From contig NZ_BNBE01000002.1 in NCBI RefSeq assembly GCF_014654895.1, positions 992,001 to 1,056,000 on the forward strand: 64,000 nt of DNA. The letters are read 5' to 3'. The notes beneath the pieces are model-generated. The model was not told the DNA's origin. It did no database searches and worked only from the letters and a program-made list of their open reading frames with translations. Source of the DNA: Streptomyces filamentosus. GTDB lineage: Bacteria; Actinomycetota; Actinomycetes; Streptomycetales; Streptomycetaceae. Below, piece by piece: positions 15,846-24,540 of this stretch (its first letter is position 1; every line of letters starts with the position of its first letter). Made by a program: the position numbers and the translations under genes.

Positions 15846-17030
15846 ATGCACACGGACCACCCCCACGAGGCCGGCCCCGGCGCCCTCTCCGGCATCGTCG
15901 TCGCCGACTTCGGGCGGGTCCTCGCCGGGCCGTACATGACGATGCTCTTGGCCGACCTCGGCGCCGACGTCATCAAGATCGAACGGCCGGACGGCGGGGA
16001 CGACACCCGCGCCTGGGGGCCGCCGTTCGCGGACGGACAGGCCACGTACTTCCTGGGGGTCAACCGCAACAAGCGGTCCGTCGCCCTCGACCTGACCGAC
16101 CCGGAGGGCCGGGCGGCGGCACGGGCGATCGTCGACCGGGCCGACGTCCTGGTGGAGAACTTCCGCCCCGGCACGATGGAACGGCTGGGCCTCGGCTTCG
16201 AGGAGGTCCGCCGCACCAACCCCGGCCTCGTCTACTGCTCGGTGACCGGCTTCGGCACCGACGGGGGCGCCTCGCTGCCCGGCTACGACCTGCTCGTCCA
16301 GGCCGTGGGGGGCCTGATGAGCGTCACGGGCGAGCCGGGCGGGACGGGGACGAAGGCGGGGGTGGCCCTCGTCGACGTCATCACCGGCCTGCACGCCGGG
16401 CTCGGCGTCCTCGCCGCCCTGCGCCACCGGGAAAGGACCGGTGAGGGCCAGCGCGTCGAGGTGTCGCTGCTCGGCTCGCTGCTCTCCGCCCTCACCAACC
16501 AGGCCGCCGCGCACCTCGGCGCCGGGGTCGTGCCGCGCGCGATGGGCAACCGGCACCCGAGCATCACCCCGTACGAGGTCTTCGAGGCGGCGGACCGGCC
16601 GCTGGTCCTGGCGGTCGGCACCGACCGGCAGTTCCGGACCCTGTGCGAGCGGCTCGGCCTCCCCGGGCTGGCCGACGACGTCCGCTTCGCCACCAACACG
16701 GCCCGGGTCGCCCACCGCGAGGAACTGGCGGTGGCGCTCGCCGGGCCGCTCGCCGCCCGCACCGCCGACGCCTGGTTCGGGGAACTGACCGCCGCCGGAG
16801 TGCCCTGCGGCCCGATCAACGACCTGGCGGGCGCGTTCGCCCTCGCCGACCGGCTCGGGCTCGGCACCCGGGTCCCCGAGGAGGCGACGGGTCCCGGCCA
16901 GGTCGCGCACCCGGTCCGCTTCGGCGCCACCCCTCCCTCGTACCGCTCCGCTCCCCCGCGACTGGGCGAACACACCGCCGAGGTGTTGGCCGAAACACCC
17001 CCTGTGGACAACTCGAACGCGGGTCTGTGA
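15846..17030 (+). CDS. CaiB/BaiF family CoA-transferase, likely succinyl-CoA:glutarate CoA-transferase
   Basis: 394 residues, class III CoA-transferase. ATG at 15846 behind AAGGGAG. It likely activates glutarate to glutaryl-CoA for the divergent GcdH. Evidence: DFGRVLAGPYMTMLLADLGADVIKIERP at the N-terminus (read in parts), DDTRAWGPPF, the VNRNKRSVALDLTDP block, the catalytic aspartate region GYDLLVQAVGGLM, and GVALVDVITGLHAGLG. These follow human SUGCT closely. Context (gcdH on the other side of the promoter, GntR downstream) supports glutarate as substrate. Confidence 0.88.
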   Translation: MHTDHPHEAGPGALSGIVVADFGRVLAGPYMTMLLADLGADVIKIERPDGGDDTRAWGPPFADGQATYFLGVNRNKRSVALDLTDPEGRAAARAIVDRADVLVENFRPGTMERLGLGFEEVRRTNPGLVYCSVTGFGTDGGASLPGYDLLVQAVGGLMSVTGEPGGTGTKAGVALVDVITGLHAGLGVLAALRHRERTGEGQRVEVSLLGSLLSALTNQAAAHLGAGVVPRAMGNRHPSITPYEVFEAADRPLVLAVGTDRQFRTLCERLGLPGLADDVRFATNTARVAHREELAVALAGPLAARTADAWFGELTAAGVPCGPINDLAGAFALADRLGLGTRVPEEATGPGQVAHPVRFGATPPSYRSAPPRLGEHTAEVLAETPPVDNSNAGL

Positions 17031-17103
17031 TCCGTAGGAAGATGACGGGCACCGGCGGCGAAGGCCCCCGGTGTACGAGCAACGGCGGCGGAAGGTCGGA
17101 TCG

Positions 17104-17778
17104 ATGAGCGGCGGCGCGGTGGAGAGGCGACGGCCCCAAACAGCCCAGCAGTTCGTCCTGGAGGAACTGCGGCGCGCCATCACCGGCGGCGAACTGCGCC
17201 CCGGCGCGCCCATCCGGCAGGACGCGCTCGCCGCCCGGCTCGAAGTGAGCCGGGTCCCCCTCCGGGAGGCGCTGAAGGCGCTGGAGGCCGAGGGCCTGGT
17301 CGTCCACCACGTCCACCGCGGCTACTTCGTCGCCGAACTGTCCCTGGCCGACCTGGAGGAGATCTACCGGATCCGCGCCCTCCTGGAGACCGAGGCCGTC
17401 CTCCAGGCCATGGACGCCGACCCGGACGACCTCTGCGACACCCTCGCCGCCATCCAGGACGAGGTCGAGGAAGCCGCGCTGGCGGGCGACGTGCCGGCCA
17501 TGGCCGAGGCCAACCGCCGCTTCCACTTCACGCTCATCGACGCCTGCGGCATGCCCCGCCTCGTCCGCATGATCACCACCCTCTGGGACGCCACCGACGC
17601 CTACCGCTCCCTCTACTACACCGACCCCGACCACCGCGCCCAAGCGGTCCACGAACACCGCGCCGTCCTCTCCGCACTCCGCGACCGCGACGCCCACTGC
17701 GTCCTCCACTGGCTGGACGACCACCGCGCCCACGCGGTGGCGGCCCTCCAGCGGGTCCTGGCCCCCGAGGCGCGCTGA
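17104..17778 (+). CDS. GntR-family regulator, FadR/FCD type
   Basis: 224 residues. ATG 17104 with GGAAGG upstream was preferred to GTG 17071. The winged helix is near residues 12-75 (LAARLEVSRVPLREALKALEAEGL). The FCD ligand domain follows, with metal-type histidines in NRRFHFTLIDACG, VHEHRAVL and DDHRAHAV. FCD regulators usually bind a carboxylate and derepress neighbouring catabolic genes; glutarate or a related diacid is the obvious candidate here. The likely operator region is array 2 upstream of the CoA-transferase gene. Confidence 0.88.
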   Translation: MSGGAVERRRPQTAQQFVLEELRRAITGGELRPGAPIRQDALAARLEVSRVPLREALKALEAEGLVVHHVHRGYFVAELSLADLEEIYRIRALLETEAVLQAMDADPDDLCDTLAAIQDEVEEAALAGDVPAMAEANRRFHFTLIDACGMPRLVRMITTLWDATDAYRSLYYTDPDHRAQAVHEHRAVLSALRDRDAHCVLHWLDDHRAHAVAALQRVLAPEAR

Positions 17779-17806
17779 AGACCGTCCACGGCGCACCTCC
17801 TACTGC

Positions 17807-18257
17807 CGGTTCGCCCGGTGGAGCCGGGACCGGGTCCGCGCCCGGCTCCACCGTGTGGTCCTCGACGGACTCGGAGCGCGAAGCGAGCCGGATCGGTCGC
17901 GGTGCGCGATCGACCCGGTCAGCCCGCGGGCCGCAGAAGGAGGCCACCGACCGGGCCGCACCCGACCGGTCGCGACAGCTCAGGCTCGAAGACCCGCCTG
18001 ACCACCGACCGGAACGGACTGCCGCTGTCCCCGGGCGACTCCGGCGCGGACACGCAGGACAGCCAGGGGCTGGAGCCGCTCGTGCGCGGCATCCCGCCCA
18101 TCCGGTCGCACCGCGGGCCCCAGCGCCGGAGGCCGGCGAAGCCGCATACGGACAAGGGTTACGACTACGAGCGTCTGCGTCGATGACTCCACCGGCGGGG
18201 GATCTGGCACCCCATCGCCCGCAGAGGTGCCGAGTCCTCACAGCGGCTCTCCTCGTC
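17807..18257 (+). pseudogene. decayed IS5-type transposase remnant
   Basis: Two frames together spell the middle of a Streptomyces IS5-family DDE transposase. From about 17807, one frame reads RFARWSRDRV, then VVLDGLGARSEPDRSRCAID and ends at a TGA at 17998-18000. The next frame continues with GSKTRLTTDRNGLPLS, ALEPLVRGIPPIRS-like QGLEPLVRGIPPIRS and DKGYDYERLRR, meets a TGA at 18184, and reads on as LHRRGIWHPIARRGAESSQR. So there is at least one frameshift and an internal stop. The N- and C-termini are missing and no terminal inverted repeats were seen. A non-functional fossil of a past insertion beside the glutarate module. Confidence 0.75.
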
Positions 18258-18544
18258 GAGGAACCCGAGTACGTGGACGACATGAGCCTGTGGATGGACA
18301 CCCCGGAGTTCGACGAGGCCATCGGACGCAAGCGCGCGGAGCTCGACGCGGACGTACCGGCCGACGCCGAAGGCGCTCTCCCGTGGGCTTCCAGCACCGC
18401 ACAAGTTCTGCTCCCGGGCCACCGGCACGCCCGGCGCGGCAGCGAGGCGCAACGGTCGGGGCGCGGGGACGCCCGGCGGGGAGGTGTGCCGCCCGGTGTG
18501 CGGAGGGCTGCGGTTACCCTGACGCCCGGACCCGAGGAGGAAGC

Positions 18545-19138
18545 ATGGGGCGGATGCCGTCGGCGGAGCGACGCCGGCAGCTGGTCGAGGCGTCGATCAG
18601 GGCGATGGCCCGGGACGGGGTGGCGAAGACCACCACCCGGTCGATCTGCGCCGAGGCGGGGGTCTCGCTGAGCGTCTTCCACTACTGCTTCGACTCCAAG
18701 CAGGCCCTCCTCGAAGCCGCCATCGAGACGATCATCGGCGACTACGTGGCACGGGTGATGAAGGCGGTCGAGCCGCGGGGGACGCTGCGCGAGACGGTGC
18801 GGGCGGCGCTGCGGACGTACTGGGAGGACGTGACGGGCCACCCGGACGCGCACATGCTCACGTACGACCTCACCCAGTACGCGCTGCGCGAGCCCGGGTT
18901 CGAGCACCTGGCGCGTGCGCAGTACGAGCAGTACGTGCGGTCGGCGACGGCGCTGGTGGAGCAGGTCGCGGCGGCGCTCGGCGTGGAGCCGAAGGTTCCG
19001 GTGCGGACGCTGGCCCGCCACCTGGCGGCCGCCGTGGACGGGATGACGCTCCAGTACCTGGTGCTCCGGGACGAGCGGGCGGCTGAGGAGCAGCTGGAAT
19101 TGACGGCTGATCAGCTCGTTCTCCTCATCGAAGGCTGA
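18545..19138 (+). CDS. TetR-family transcriptional regulator
   Basis: 197 residues. ATG 18545 with GAGGAGGAAG directly upstream. The N-terminal helix-turn-helix is typical (TTTRSICAEAGVSLSVFHYCFDSKQALL, about residues 31-58). The C-terminal ligand domain has the sequence pattern of the TetR_C groups with HMLTYDLTQYALREPG near residue 103. It precedes a secreted hydrolase gene by 145 bases on the same strand. Ligand and targets are unknown. Confidence 0.88.
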   Translation: MGRMPSAERRRQLVEASIRAMARDGVAKTTTRSICAEAGVSLSVFHYCFDSKQALLEAAIETIIGDYVARVMKAVEPRGTLRETVRAALRTYWEDVTGHPDAHMLTYDLTQYALREPGFEHLARAQYEQYVRSATALVEQVAAALGVEPKVPVRTLARHLAAAVDGMTLQYLVLRDERAAEEQLELTADQLVLLIEG

Positions 19139-19283
19139 CAGTCCGTCACATTGCTTGCACGGAGCCGCAGCAGGCTTTCGAAATCGTCAACAGGTCGTTT
19201 GTCCTGGACTCTTGACTCAGTCCTCCGGCACCGCGATCCTCGGGGCGCCCGGTACACCCCCATCGTCCGGAGGCCCCACGACC

Positions 19284-21359
19284 ATGACTCCGCGCACCAC
19301 GAGGAAGAACTCCTCCTTCTCCCGGACACGCGGCTTCGGCCTCGTGTCCCTCCTCCTCGCCCTGGCGGCCGTGCTCTTCGGCGCGTCCCCCGTCCCGGCG
19401 GCGGACTCCCCCTGGTGGGAGCCGACCGCCCGGCCGGCGACCGATTCGCAGGTCAACGCGACGGGAGCGCCGTTCACCGGCACCGATGCCCAGGGCCGGG
19501 TGCGCGGTTTCGTCGACGCGCACAACCACGTGATGTCGAACGAGGGCTTCGGCGGCCGGCTGATCTGCGGCAAGCCGTTCTCCCCGGCGGGCGTGACCGA
19601 CGCCCTGAAGGACTGTCCGGAGCACTACCCGGACGGTTCCGGCGCGCTCTTCGAGAACCTGACCGGCGGCGCGAACGGCAAGCACGACCCCGACGGCTGG
19701 CCCACCTTCGCGGACTGGCCGGCCCACGACTCGCTGACGCACCAGCAGAACTACTACGCCTGGCTGGAGCGGGCCTGGCGCGGCGGTCAGCGCGTGCTCG
19801 TCAACGACCTGGTCTCCAACGGCCTGCTGTGCTCGATCATGCCGCGGGACCGGGGCTGCGACGAGATGGAGGCCATCCGTCTGGAGGCCCGCAAGACCTA
19901 CGAGATGCAGGACTACGTCGACACGATGTACGGCGGCCCCGGCAAGGGCTGGTTCCGCATCGTGACCAGCGCCGACCAGGCCCGGTCGGTGGTCGAGCAG
20001 GGCAAGCTCGCCGTCGTCCTCGGCGTGGAGACCTCGGAGCCGTTCGGCTGCAAGCAGATCCTCGACGTGGCGCAGTGCGACAAGGCCGACATCGACCGCG
20101 GCCTGGACGAGCTGTACCGGTTGGGCGTGCGCAGCATGTTCCTGTGCCACAAGTTCGACAACGCGCTGTGCGGCGTCCGCTTCGACAGCGGGACGACCGG
20201 CGTGGCGGTGAACATCGGCCAGTTCCTGTCCACCGGCACCTTCTGGTCGACCGAGCGGTGCACGGGCCCGCAGGAGGACAACCCGATCGGCCTCGTCGCG
20301 CCGGCCGGGATGGCGGCGAAGCTGCCGGCCGGGGTGAGCGTGCCGGGTTACGCCTCCGACGCCCGCTGCAACACCCGCGGTCTGACCCGGCTCGGCGAGT
20401 ACGCCCTGCGGGGCATGATCGACCGGGGCATGATGCTGGAGCTCGACCACATGAGCGTGAAGGCGGCCGGACGGGCGCTGGACGTGCTGGAGGCGGAGGA
20501 GTACCCGGGCGTGCTGTCCACCCACAGCTGGATGGACCTCGACTGGACCGAACGGCTCTACAAGCTGGGCGGGTTCACCGCTCCGTACATGCACGCCGCC
20601 GCGGGCTTCATCGGCGAGGCGAACGGCCGGGCCGAGCTGCGCGAGAAGTACGGCGTCGGCCTCGGCTACGGCACGGACATGAACGGCGTCGGCGGCTGGC
20701 CCGGTCCGGTCGGTGAGGACGCGCCGAACGCGGTGACGTACCCGTACCGCAGCTTCGACGGCGGCACCGTCCTCGACCGGCAGGTGACCGGCGAGCGGAT
20801 CTGGGACCTCAACAAGGACGGCGCCGCGCACGCCGGGCTCGTGCCGGACTGGATCGAGCAGATCCGGCTCACCCCGGGCGGCCCGGACGTCATCGGCGAC
20901 CTGGCGCTCGGCGCCGAGTCCTACCTGCGGACCTGGCGGGCGACCGAGCGGCACGAGCCGGGCGTGAACCTGGCTTCGGGCAGGCCCGCTTCGGCCAGTT
21001 CCGCCGAGTGGAACCCCTTCACCAGTTATGCCCCCGGGCGTGCCTTCGACGGCGACACCGGCACCCGCTGGGCCAGCGACTGGTCGGACGACCAGTGGCT
21101 CCGGGTGGACCTGGGCGAGGTGCGGCGGGTCGGCCGGGTCACCCTGGACTGGGAGCGGGCCTACGCCCGCCAGTACCGGATCGAGGTCTCCGAGGACGGC
21201 GCGGCCTGGCGTACGGTCTGGTCGACGGAGGCGGGGGACGGCGGCTACGACACGGCCGAGTTCGCCTCCGCCTCCGCCCGGTACGTACGGATCCACGGGG
21301 AGCGGCGGGCCACGCAGTGGGGCTACTCGCTCCACGAGGTGACGGTCACCCGCGCCTGA
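19284..21359 (+). CDS. secreted metal-dependent hydrolase with C-terminal discoidin domain
   Basis: 691 residues, ATG 19284 after GGAGG. A signal peptide is visible (LVSLLLALAAVLFGASPVPAA). The catalytic part resembles amidohydrolase / membrane-dipeptidase-like proteins: the metal motif DAHNHVM near residue 79, ELDHMSVKAAG and STHSWMDLDW further on, then GTDMNGVGGWPG. The last 130 residues are an F5/8 type C (discoidin) carbohydrate-binding fold (GRPASASSAEWNPFTSYAPG, then RVTLDWERAYARQYRIEVSE). It probably acts outside the cell on a surface-bound substrate; the substrate is unknown. Confidence 0.82.
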   Translation: MTPRTTRKNSSFSRTRGFGLVSLLLALAAVLFGASPVPAADSPWWEPTARPATDSQVNATGAPFTGTDAQGRVRGFVDAHNHVMSNEGFGGRLICGKPFSPAGVTDALKDCPEHYPDGSGALFENLTGGANGKHDPDGWPTFADWPAHDSLTHQQNYYAWLERAWRGGQRVLVNDLVSNGLLCSIMPRDRGCDEMEAIRLEARKTYEMQDYVDTMYGGPGKGWFRIVTSADQARSVVEQGKLAVVLGVETSEPFGCKQILDVAQCDKADIDRGLDELYRLGVRSMFLCHKFDNALCGVRFDSGTTGVAVNIGQFLSTGTFWSTERCTGPQEDNPIGLVAPAGMAAKLPAGVSVPGYASDARCNTRGLTRLGEYALRGMIDRGMMLELDHMSVKAAGRALDVLEAEEYPGVLSTHSWMDLDWTERLYKLGGFTAPYMHAAAGFIGEANGRAELREKYGVGLGYGTDMNGVGGWPGPVGEDAPNAVTYPYRSFDGGTVLDRQVTGERIWDLNKDGAAHAGLVPDWIEQIRLTPGGPDVIGDLALGAESYLRTWRATERHEPGVNLASGRPASASSAEWNPFTSYAPGRAFDGDTGTRWASDWSDDQWLRVDLGEVRRVGRVTLDWERAYARQYRIEVSEDGAAWRTVWSTEAGDGGYDTAEFASASARYVRIHGERRATQWGYSLHEVTVTRA

Positions 21360-21370
21360 GCGGGTGACGG

Positions 21371-21410
21371 GAGGGGCCGGCCGGGTCGAAGGCGATCCGG
21401 CCGGCCCCTC
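21371..21410. terminator. bidirectional hairpin terminator
   Basis: GAGGGGCCGGCCGG (21371-21384) and CCGGCCGGCCCCTC (21397-21410) are perfect 14-base arms. Four more inner pairs leave an AAGG loop. It sits in the 69 bases between the convergent stops of the discoidin hydrolase and the beta-propeller gene and can serve both strands. Confidence 0.85.
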
Positions 21411-21428
21411 CTCGTGTCCGACGCGACG

Positions 21429-22700
21429 TCAGTTCGCGCCGGGGGAAGTCCAGTCGGCGGGTACGCGGGCGAGCCTGACGCGCTGGGGGTGGTCCCCCAC
21501 GGCAACCGAGGCGACCCGCTCGCCGGTGGCGAAGTCGATGGCGGTGACCCGGTCGGCGCCGCTCTCGGAGACGACGCAGGCGGTGCCGTCGCCGCTCACG
21601 GTGGCCCAGTAGGGCTTGTCGGCGGGCACCAGCGGACCCTGCTCCAGGGTGGCGCGGTCGACGACGGTGGCGTAGTCGTCCATCGTGCCGGCGACACAGA
21701 GCTTCGCACCGTCGGGGCTGATCGAAAGGCCGTGGTGGCGCGAGTCGTTGACCCAGGTGGTGCGGTCGGGGTCGGTGTCGGGGCTGCCCGGCAGGGTCTT
21801 GAGGCGGGTGATGCGGTCGCTCTCGACGTCGTACTCCAGGAAGCCGTTGAGGAAGGAGACCTGGAAGTAGAGCTTCTTCTCGTCGGGGGTGAGGACGAGG
21901 GGCCGGACGGCGTCGGAGAGGTCGTCGCGGCCGAAGGCGTCGAGCCGGGAGCGCATGTCGATCACGCGGACGGTCTCGAAGGTGGCCGCGTCCACGACGG
22001 TGATCTTCCGGTCGCCCTTGGTCCAGTCGAGCCAGGGCGCGTCGAGGGCGGTGGTGACCTCGCCGATGGACATGTTCCAGAGCCGGCCGTCGGAGGTGAA
22101 GACGTTCTCGTGGGGCTTGTCGCCGGTCTTGAAGGAGCCGAGCTGCCGGCCGGTGGCGATGTCGAGGACGTGCACGGTGTTCGCGGTGGAGGCGGAGACG
22201 GCGACGCGGGTGCCGTCCGGCGAGACGGCCATGTGGTCGGAGCGGTAACCGGCCACCGGGAAGCGCCAGTTGACCTTCCCGGTGCGCAGGTCGAGGGAGA
22301 CGACGTCGGCGAAGCTGGGGCGGGAGACGACCATGGCGGCGCCGTCCGGGGTGGCGTACATGTCGTCCACGAACTGGTCGTGGCCCTCGCCCGGACCCGT
22401 GCGGACGCCGAGGAAGAAGGCGAGCTTGACGGGGTCGAGGTGGATCTCGCGCAGGCGTTCCGCCTTGTCCGGGATGACGTTCACCCGGCCGACGCGGTGG
22501 AAGTCGCCGCGGGCGGCGATGACATCGGCGGTGCCGTCCCAGTTGTTGCCGACGAACATGACCTCGCGCAGGGGTCCGGCGGCGGGCGCGGCGGGCGGGG
22601 GTGCGGCGACGGCGGGGGCGAGCAGGGAGAGGGAGGCCGTGAGGGAGGCGGCGAGGGCGACCGCGAGACGGCGGGTCCGGGTCGTACGAGCCGAGGGCAT
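21429..22700 (-). CDS. secreted YVTN/YncE-type beta-propeller protein
   Basis: 423 residues from ATG 22700, with AAGAAGG upstream. Signal peptide at residues 1-33 (LAVALAASLTASLSLLAPAVA). The body is a run of propeller blades, recognisable as repeated SPDGTRVAVS, TPDEKKLYF, SPDGAKLCVAG and IDFATGERVASVAVGDHP. Such seven-bladed proteins bind ligands or partners at the cell surface; no catalytic residues can be assigned. Confidence 0.82.
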   Translation of the reverse strand: MPSARTTRTRRLAVALAASLTASLSLLAPAVAAPPPAAPAAGPLREVMFVGNNWDGTADVIAARGDFHRVGRVNVIPDKAERLREIHLDPVKLAFFLGVRTGPGEGHDQFVDDMYATPDGAAMVVSRPSFADVVSLDLRTGKVNWRFPVAGYRSDHMAVSPDGTRVAVSASTANTVHVLDIATGRQLGSFKTGDKPHENVFTSDGRLWNMSIGEVTTALDAPWLDWTKGDRKITVVDAATFETVRVIDMRSRLDAFGRDDLSDAVRPLVLTPDEKKLYFQVSFLNGFLEYDVESDRITRLKTLPGSPDTDPDRTTWVNDSRHHGLSISPDGAKLCVAGTMDDYATVVDRATLEQGPLVPADKPYWATVSGDGTACVVSESGADRVTAIDFATGERVASVAVGDHPQRVRLARVPADWTSPGAN

Positions 22701-22877
22701 GGGGCGCCTTCTTCCGTGTGGGGAGAGCGACTTACCGGAGGTAACCCGCAGGTAACCACGGACCCGGCGCACCCACAAGACGTCTCCCGCGCCCCTTCTC
22801 CCCCACCCCTCCCTGGCCCCGCCCCCGGCGGATGCGGGATCATGGAACCATCACCCGCAGAAGGGACGGAACGGACG

Positions 22878-23555
22878 ATGAGGCACCGCAGTGTCGCGGA
22901 CCTGATGACCCCCACGGCGGTCGCGGTCCAGCGCGGGACGTCGTTCAAGGAGATCGCGCGGCTCCTCGACGAGTACGGCATCACGGCGGTGCCGGTGGTC
23001 GACGAGGAGGACCGGCCGGTGGGCGTGGTCTCCGAGGCGGACCTGCTGCGCCGGCACACCACCAAGGACGGCCCCAGCACCGCCGAGGCGATGATGTCCA
23101 GCCCCGTGCACACCGCCCGCCCCTCCTGGACCGCCATGGAGGCGGCCCGGCTCATGGAGCGGCACCACGTCAAACGGCTGCCGGTCGTGGACGCCGGCGG
23201 ACGGCTCATCGGCGTGCTCAGCCGCAGCGACCTGCTCCAGCTCTTCCTGCGCCGGGACCGCTCGATCCAGGAGGAGATCCGCGAGGACGTCGTCATGCGC
23301 ATCCTCGGCCTCTCCCCCGCGGCCGTCCACATCGACGTCGACGAGGGCCGCGTCACCCTCAGCGGCACCCTCCACCGCAAGGACCTCGGCCCGCTCCTGG
23401 TCCGCCTCTGCGAGTCCGTCGACGGAGTGGTCGAGGTCGTCGACCACCTGGTCGTGGAGACACCGGAGGAGGCGGGGGAAGCCGGGGTGACCGGACAAGC
23501 CGGGGAGGCGGGGCGGGCCGGGCAGCCCGAGGAAGCGGGGGAGCCGCCGCGGTAG
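22878..23555 (+). CDS. CBS-pair plus BON domain protein
   Basis: 225 residues, ATG 22878. Two CBS domains occupy about residues 1-60 (VADLMTPTAVAVQRG) and 72-125 (MMSSPVHTARPSWTAMEAA). A BON domain follows at about 140-205 (RGRVTLSGTLHRK-like segment). The tail is a Glu/Ala/Gly repeat. CBS pairs bind adenosine nucleotides and BON domains contact membranes or phospholipid. Streptomycetes carry many such stress-related regulators; the partner is not evident here. Confidence 0.85.
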   Translation: MRHRSVADLMTPTAVAVQRGTSFKEIARLLDEYGITAVPVVDEEDRPVGVVSEADLLRRHTTKDGPSTAEAMMSSPVHTARPSWTAMEAARLMERHHVKRLPVVDAGGRLIGVLSRSDLLQLFLRRDRSIQEEIREDVVMRILGLSPAAVHIDVDEGRVTLSGTLHRKDLGPLLVRLCESVDGVVEVVDHLVVETPEEAGEAGVTGQAGEAGRAGQPEEAGEPPR

Positions 23556-23610
23556 GGCGCGCGGCGGGCTCCTCGTACGCCGGCCTGGTCCTGGGCCTGG
23601 TTCCGGTTCC

Positions 23611-23663
23611 GGGCCTGACTTCGGTCCCGGTCCCGATGCAGCTCCTGGGCCTGACTTCGGTCC
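23611..23663. repeat. 36-base-spaced direct repeat
   Basis: GGGCCTGACTTCGGTCC occurs at 23611-23627 and 23647-23663 within a (CTGG)-like low-complexity stretch between the CBS-BON and DUF1876 stop codons. It may be slippage-derived; no function is evident. Confidence 0.6.
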
Positions 23664-23699
23664 TGGCTCCGGTCGGGTCTCCGCTCCCGGATCCGGCCC

Positions 23700-23999
23700 T
23701 CAGGAGACCGCCTCCGGCCAGCCGTACCCGGGGCCGGTGCGGGAGGGTACGGTACCGGCGCCCGCCGCCTCGATCTCCCGGTCGGCCTCCCGCATGAGCT
23801 TGCCCGCCAGGTCCCTCATGGCCCGGCTCGCGGCCAGCTCGTCGCCGATCGCCGGCACGTCCGTGTCGGCCGGGTTGCGGCGGGCCGAACCGTGTCCGGT
23901 CCAGGTCGCCGTCCCCGTCTCCAGCCGGGCCTCCGCCTCGGTGCGGCCCGCCTCCTCGACCAGTTCCAGGCCGACCTTCCACTCCAGGGTCCGCGTCAT
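23700..23999 (-). CDS. DUF1876 (dsRBFP-like) small protein
   Basis: 99 residues from ATG 23999. It matches the DUF1876 pattern: MTRTLEWKVGLELVEEAG at the start, RLETGTATWTGHGSARRNPAD in the middle and DELAASRAMRDLAGKLM near the end. The fold resembles double-stranded RNA-binding domains but a function has not been assigned. Convergent with the CBS-BON gene. Confidence 0.85.
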   Translation of the reverse strand: MTRTLEWKVGLELVEEAGRTEAEARLETGTATWTGHGSARRNPADTDVPAIGDELAASRAMRDLAGKLMREADREIEAAGAGTVPSRTGPGYGWPEAVS

Positions 24000-24204
24000 G
24001 GTCTGCCTCCTCGCACGCCGTACGGCGCCGCCGGTGCCGTACGCACGACGCCCGGGGCGCTGCTCCCCCTCCCTTCCAGGATCCGCCCGCCCGGCCTGGA
24101 GCGCACGGGGACCGGCGGCCGGGCCGTGGAAGCGGGTGTTCCACACCGGGGCGGCGGGCACCACCCCGGAACGGAGACGGGGACGGAGCACTGAGGGAGA
24201 CCGC

Positions 24205-24480
24205 ATGCCCGGCCGGTTCGGCACACGCAGACGCCTGGAATGGCTCCAGGTCGCCCTCGCGGGACTCGGGGTCCCCGTCGGCCTGGGCGCCGGGGTGCTC
24301 CTCACCGAGCGGGGCGCACACGTCGGCATCGGACTCGCGGCGACGGCCCTGCTCCTGATGGGCACCGCGACGGGCCTCGCCCGCCTGGACGCCCTCCTGG
24401 AACGGCACCCCGCCCCACCCTCCCACCACCACCGCACCCCTCAAGACGGCGACGGCCGGGACACGGACCCGGTCCTCTAG
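24205..24480 (+). CDS. small two-helix membrane protein
   Basis: 91 residues from ATG 24205 with GAGGGAGA upstream. Two hydrophobic helices are visible, WLQVALAGLGVPVGLGAGVLL (about 13-33) and HVGIGLAATALLLMGTATGLA (about 39-59). A His/Pro-rich hydrophilic tail follows. No family recognised. It faces the convergent FAD monooxygenase gene. Confidence 0.65.
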   Translation: MPGRFGTRRRLEWLQVALAGLGVPVGLGAGVLLTERGAHVGIGLAATALLLMGTATGLARLDALLERHPAPPSHHHRTPQDGDGRDTDPVL

Positions 24481-24540
24481 GCCGTTCCCTTCGGATCGCC
24501 CTGCGAGCGCTCCGTCGGCCCGGCCGCCGAGGACACGGTC

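Noticed and set aside
18187..18544. Gene around MSLWMDTPEFDEAIGRKRAE on the plus strand
   Set aside because: No start with a ribosome site and the frame runs into the TetR gene; more likely debris after the IS remnant.
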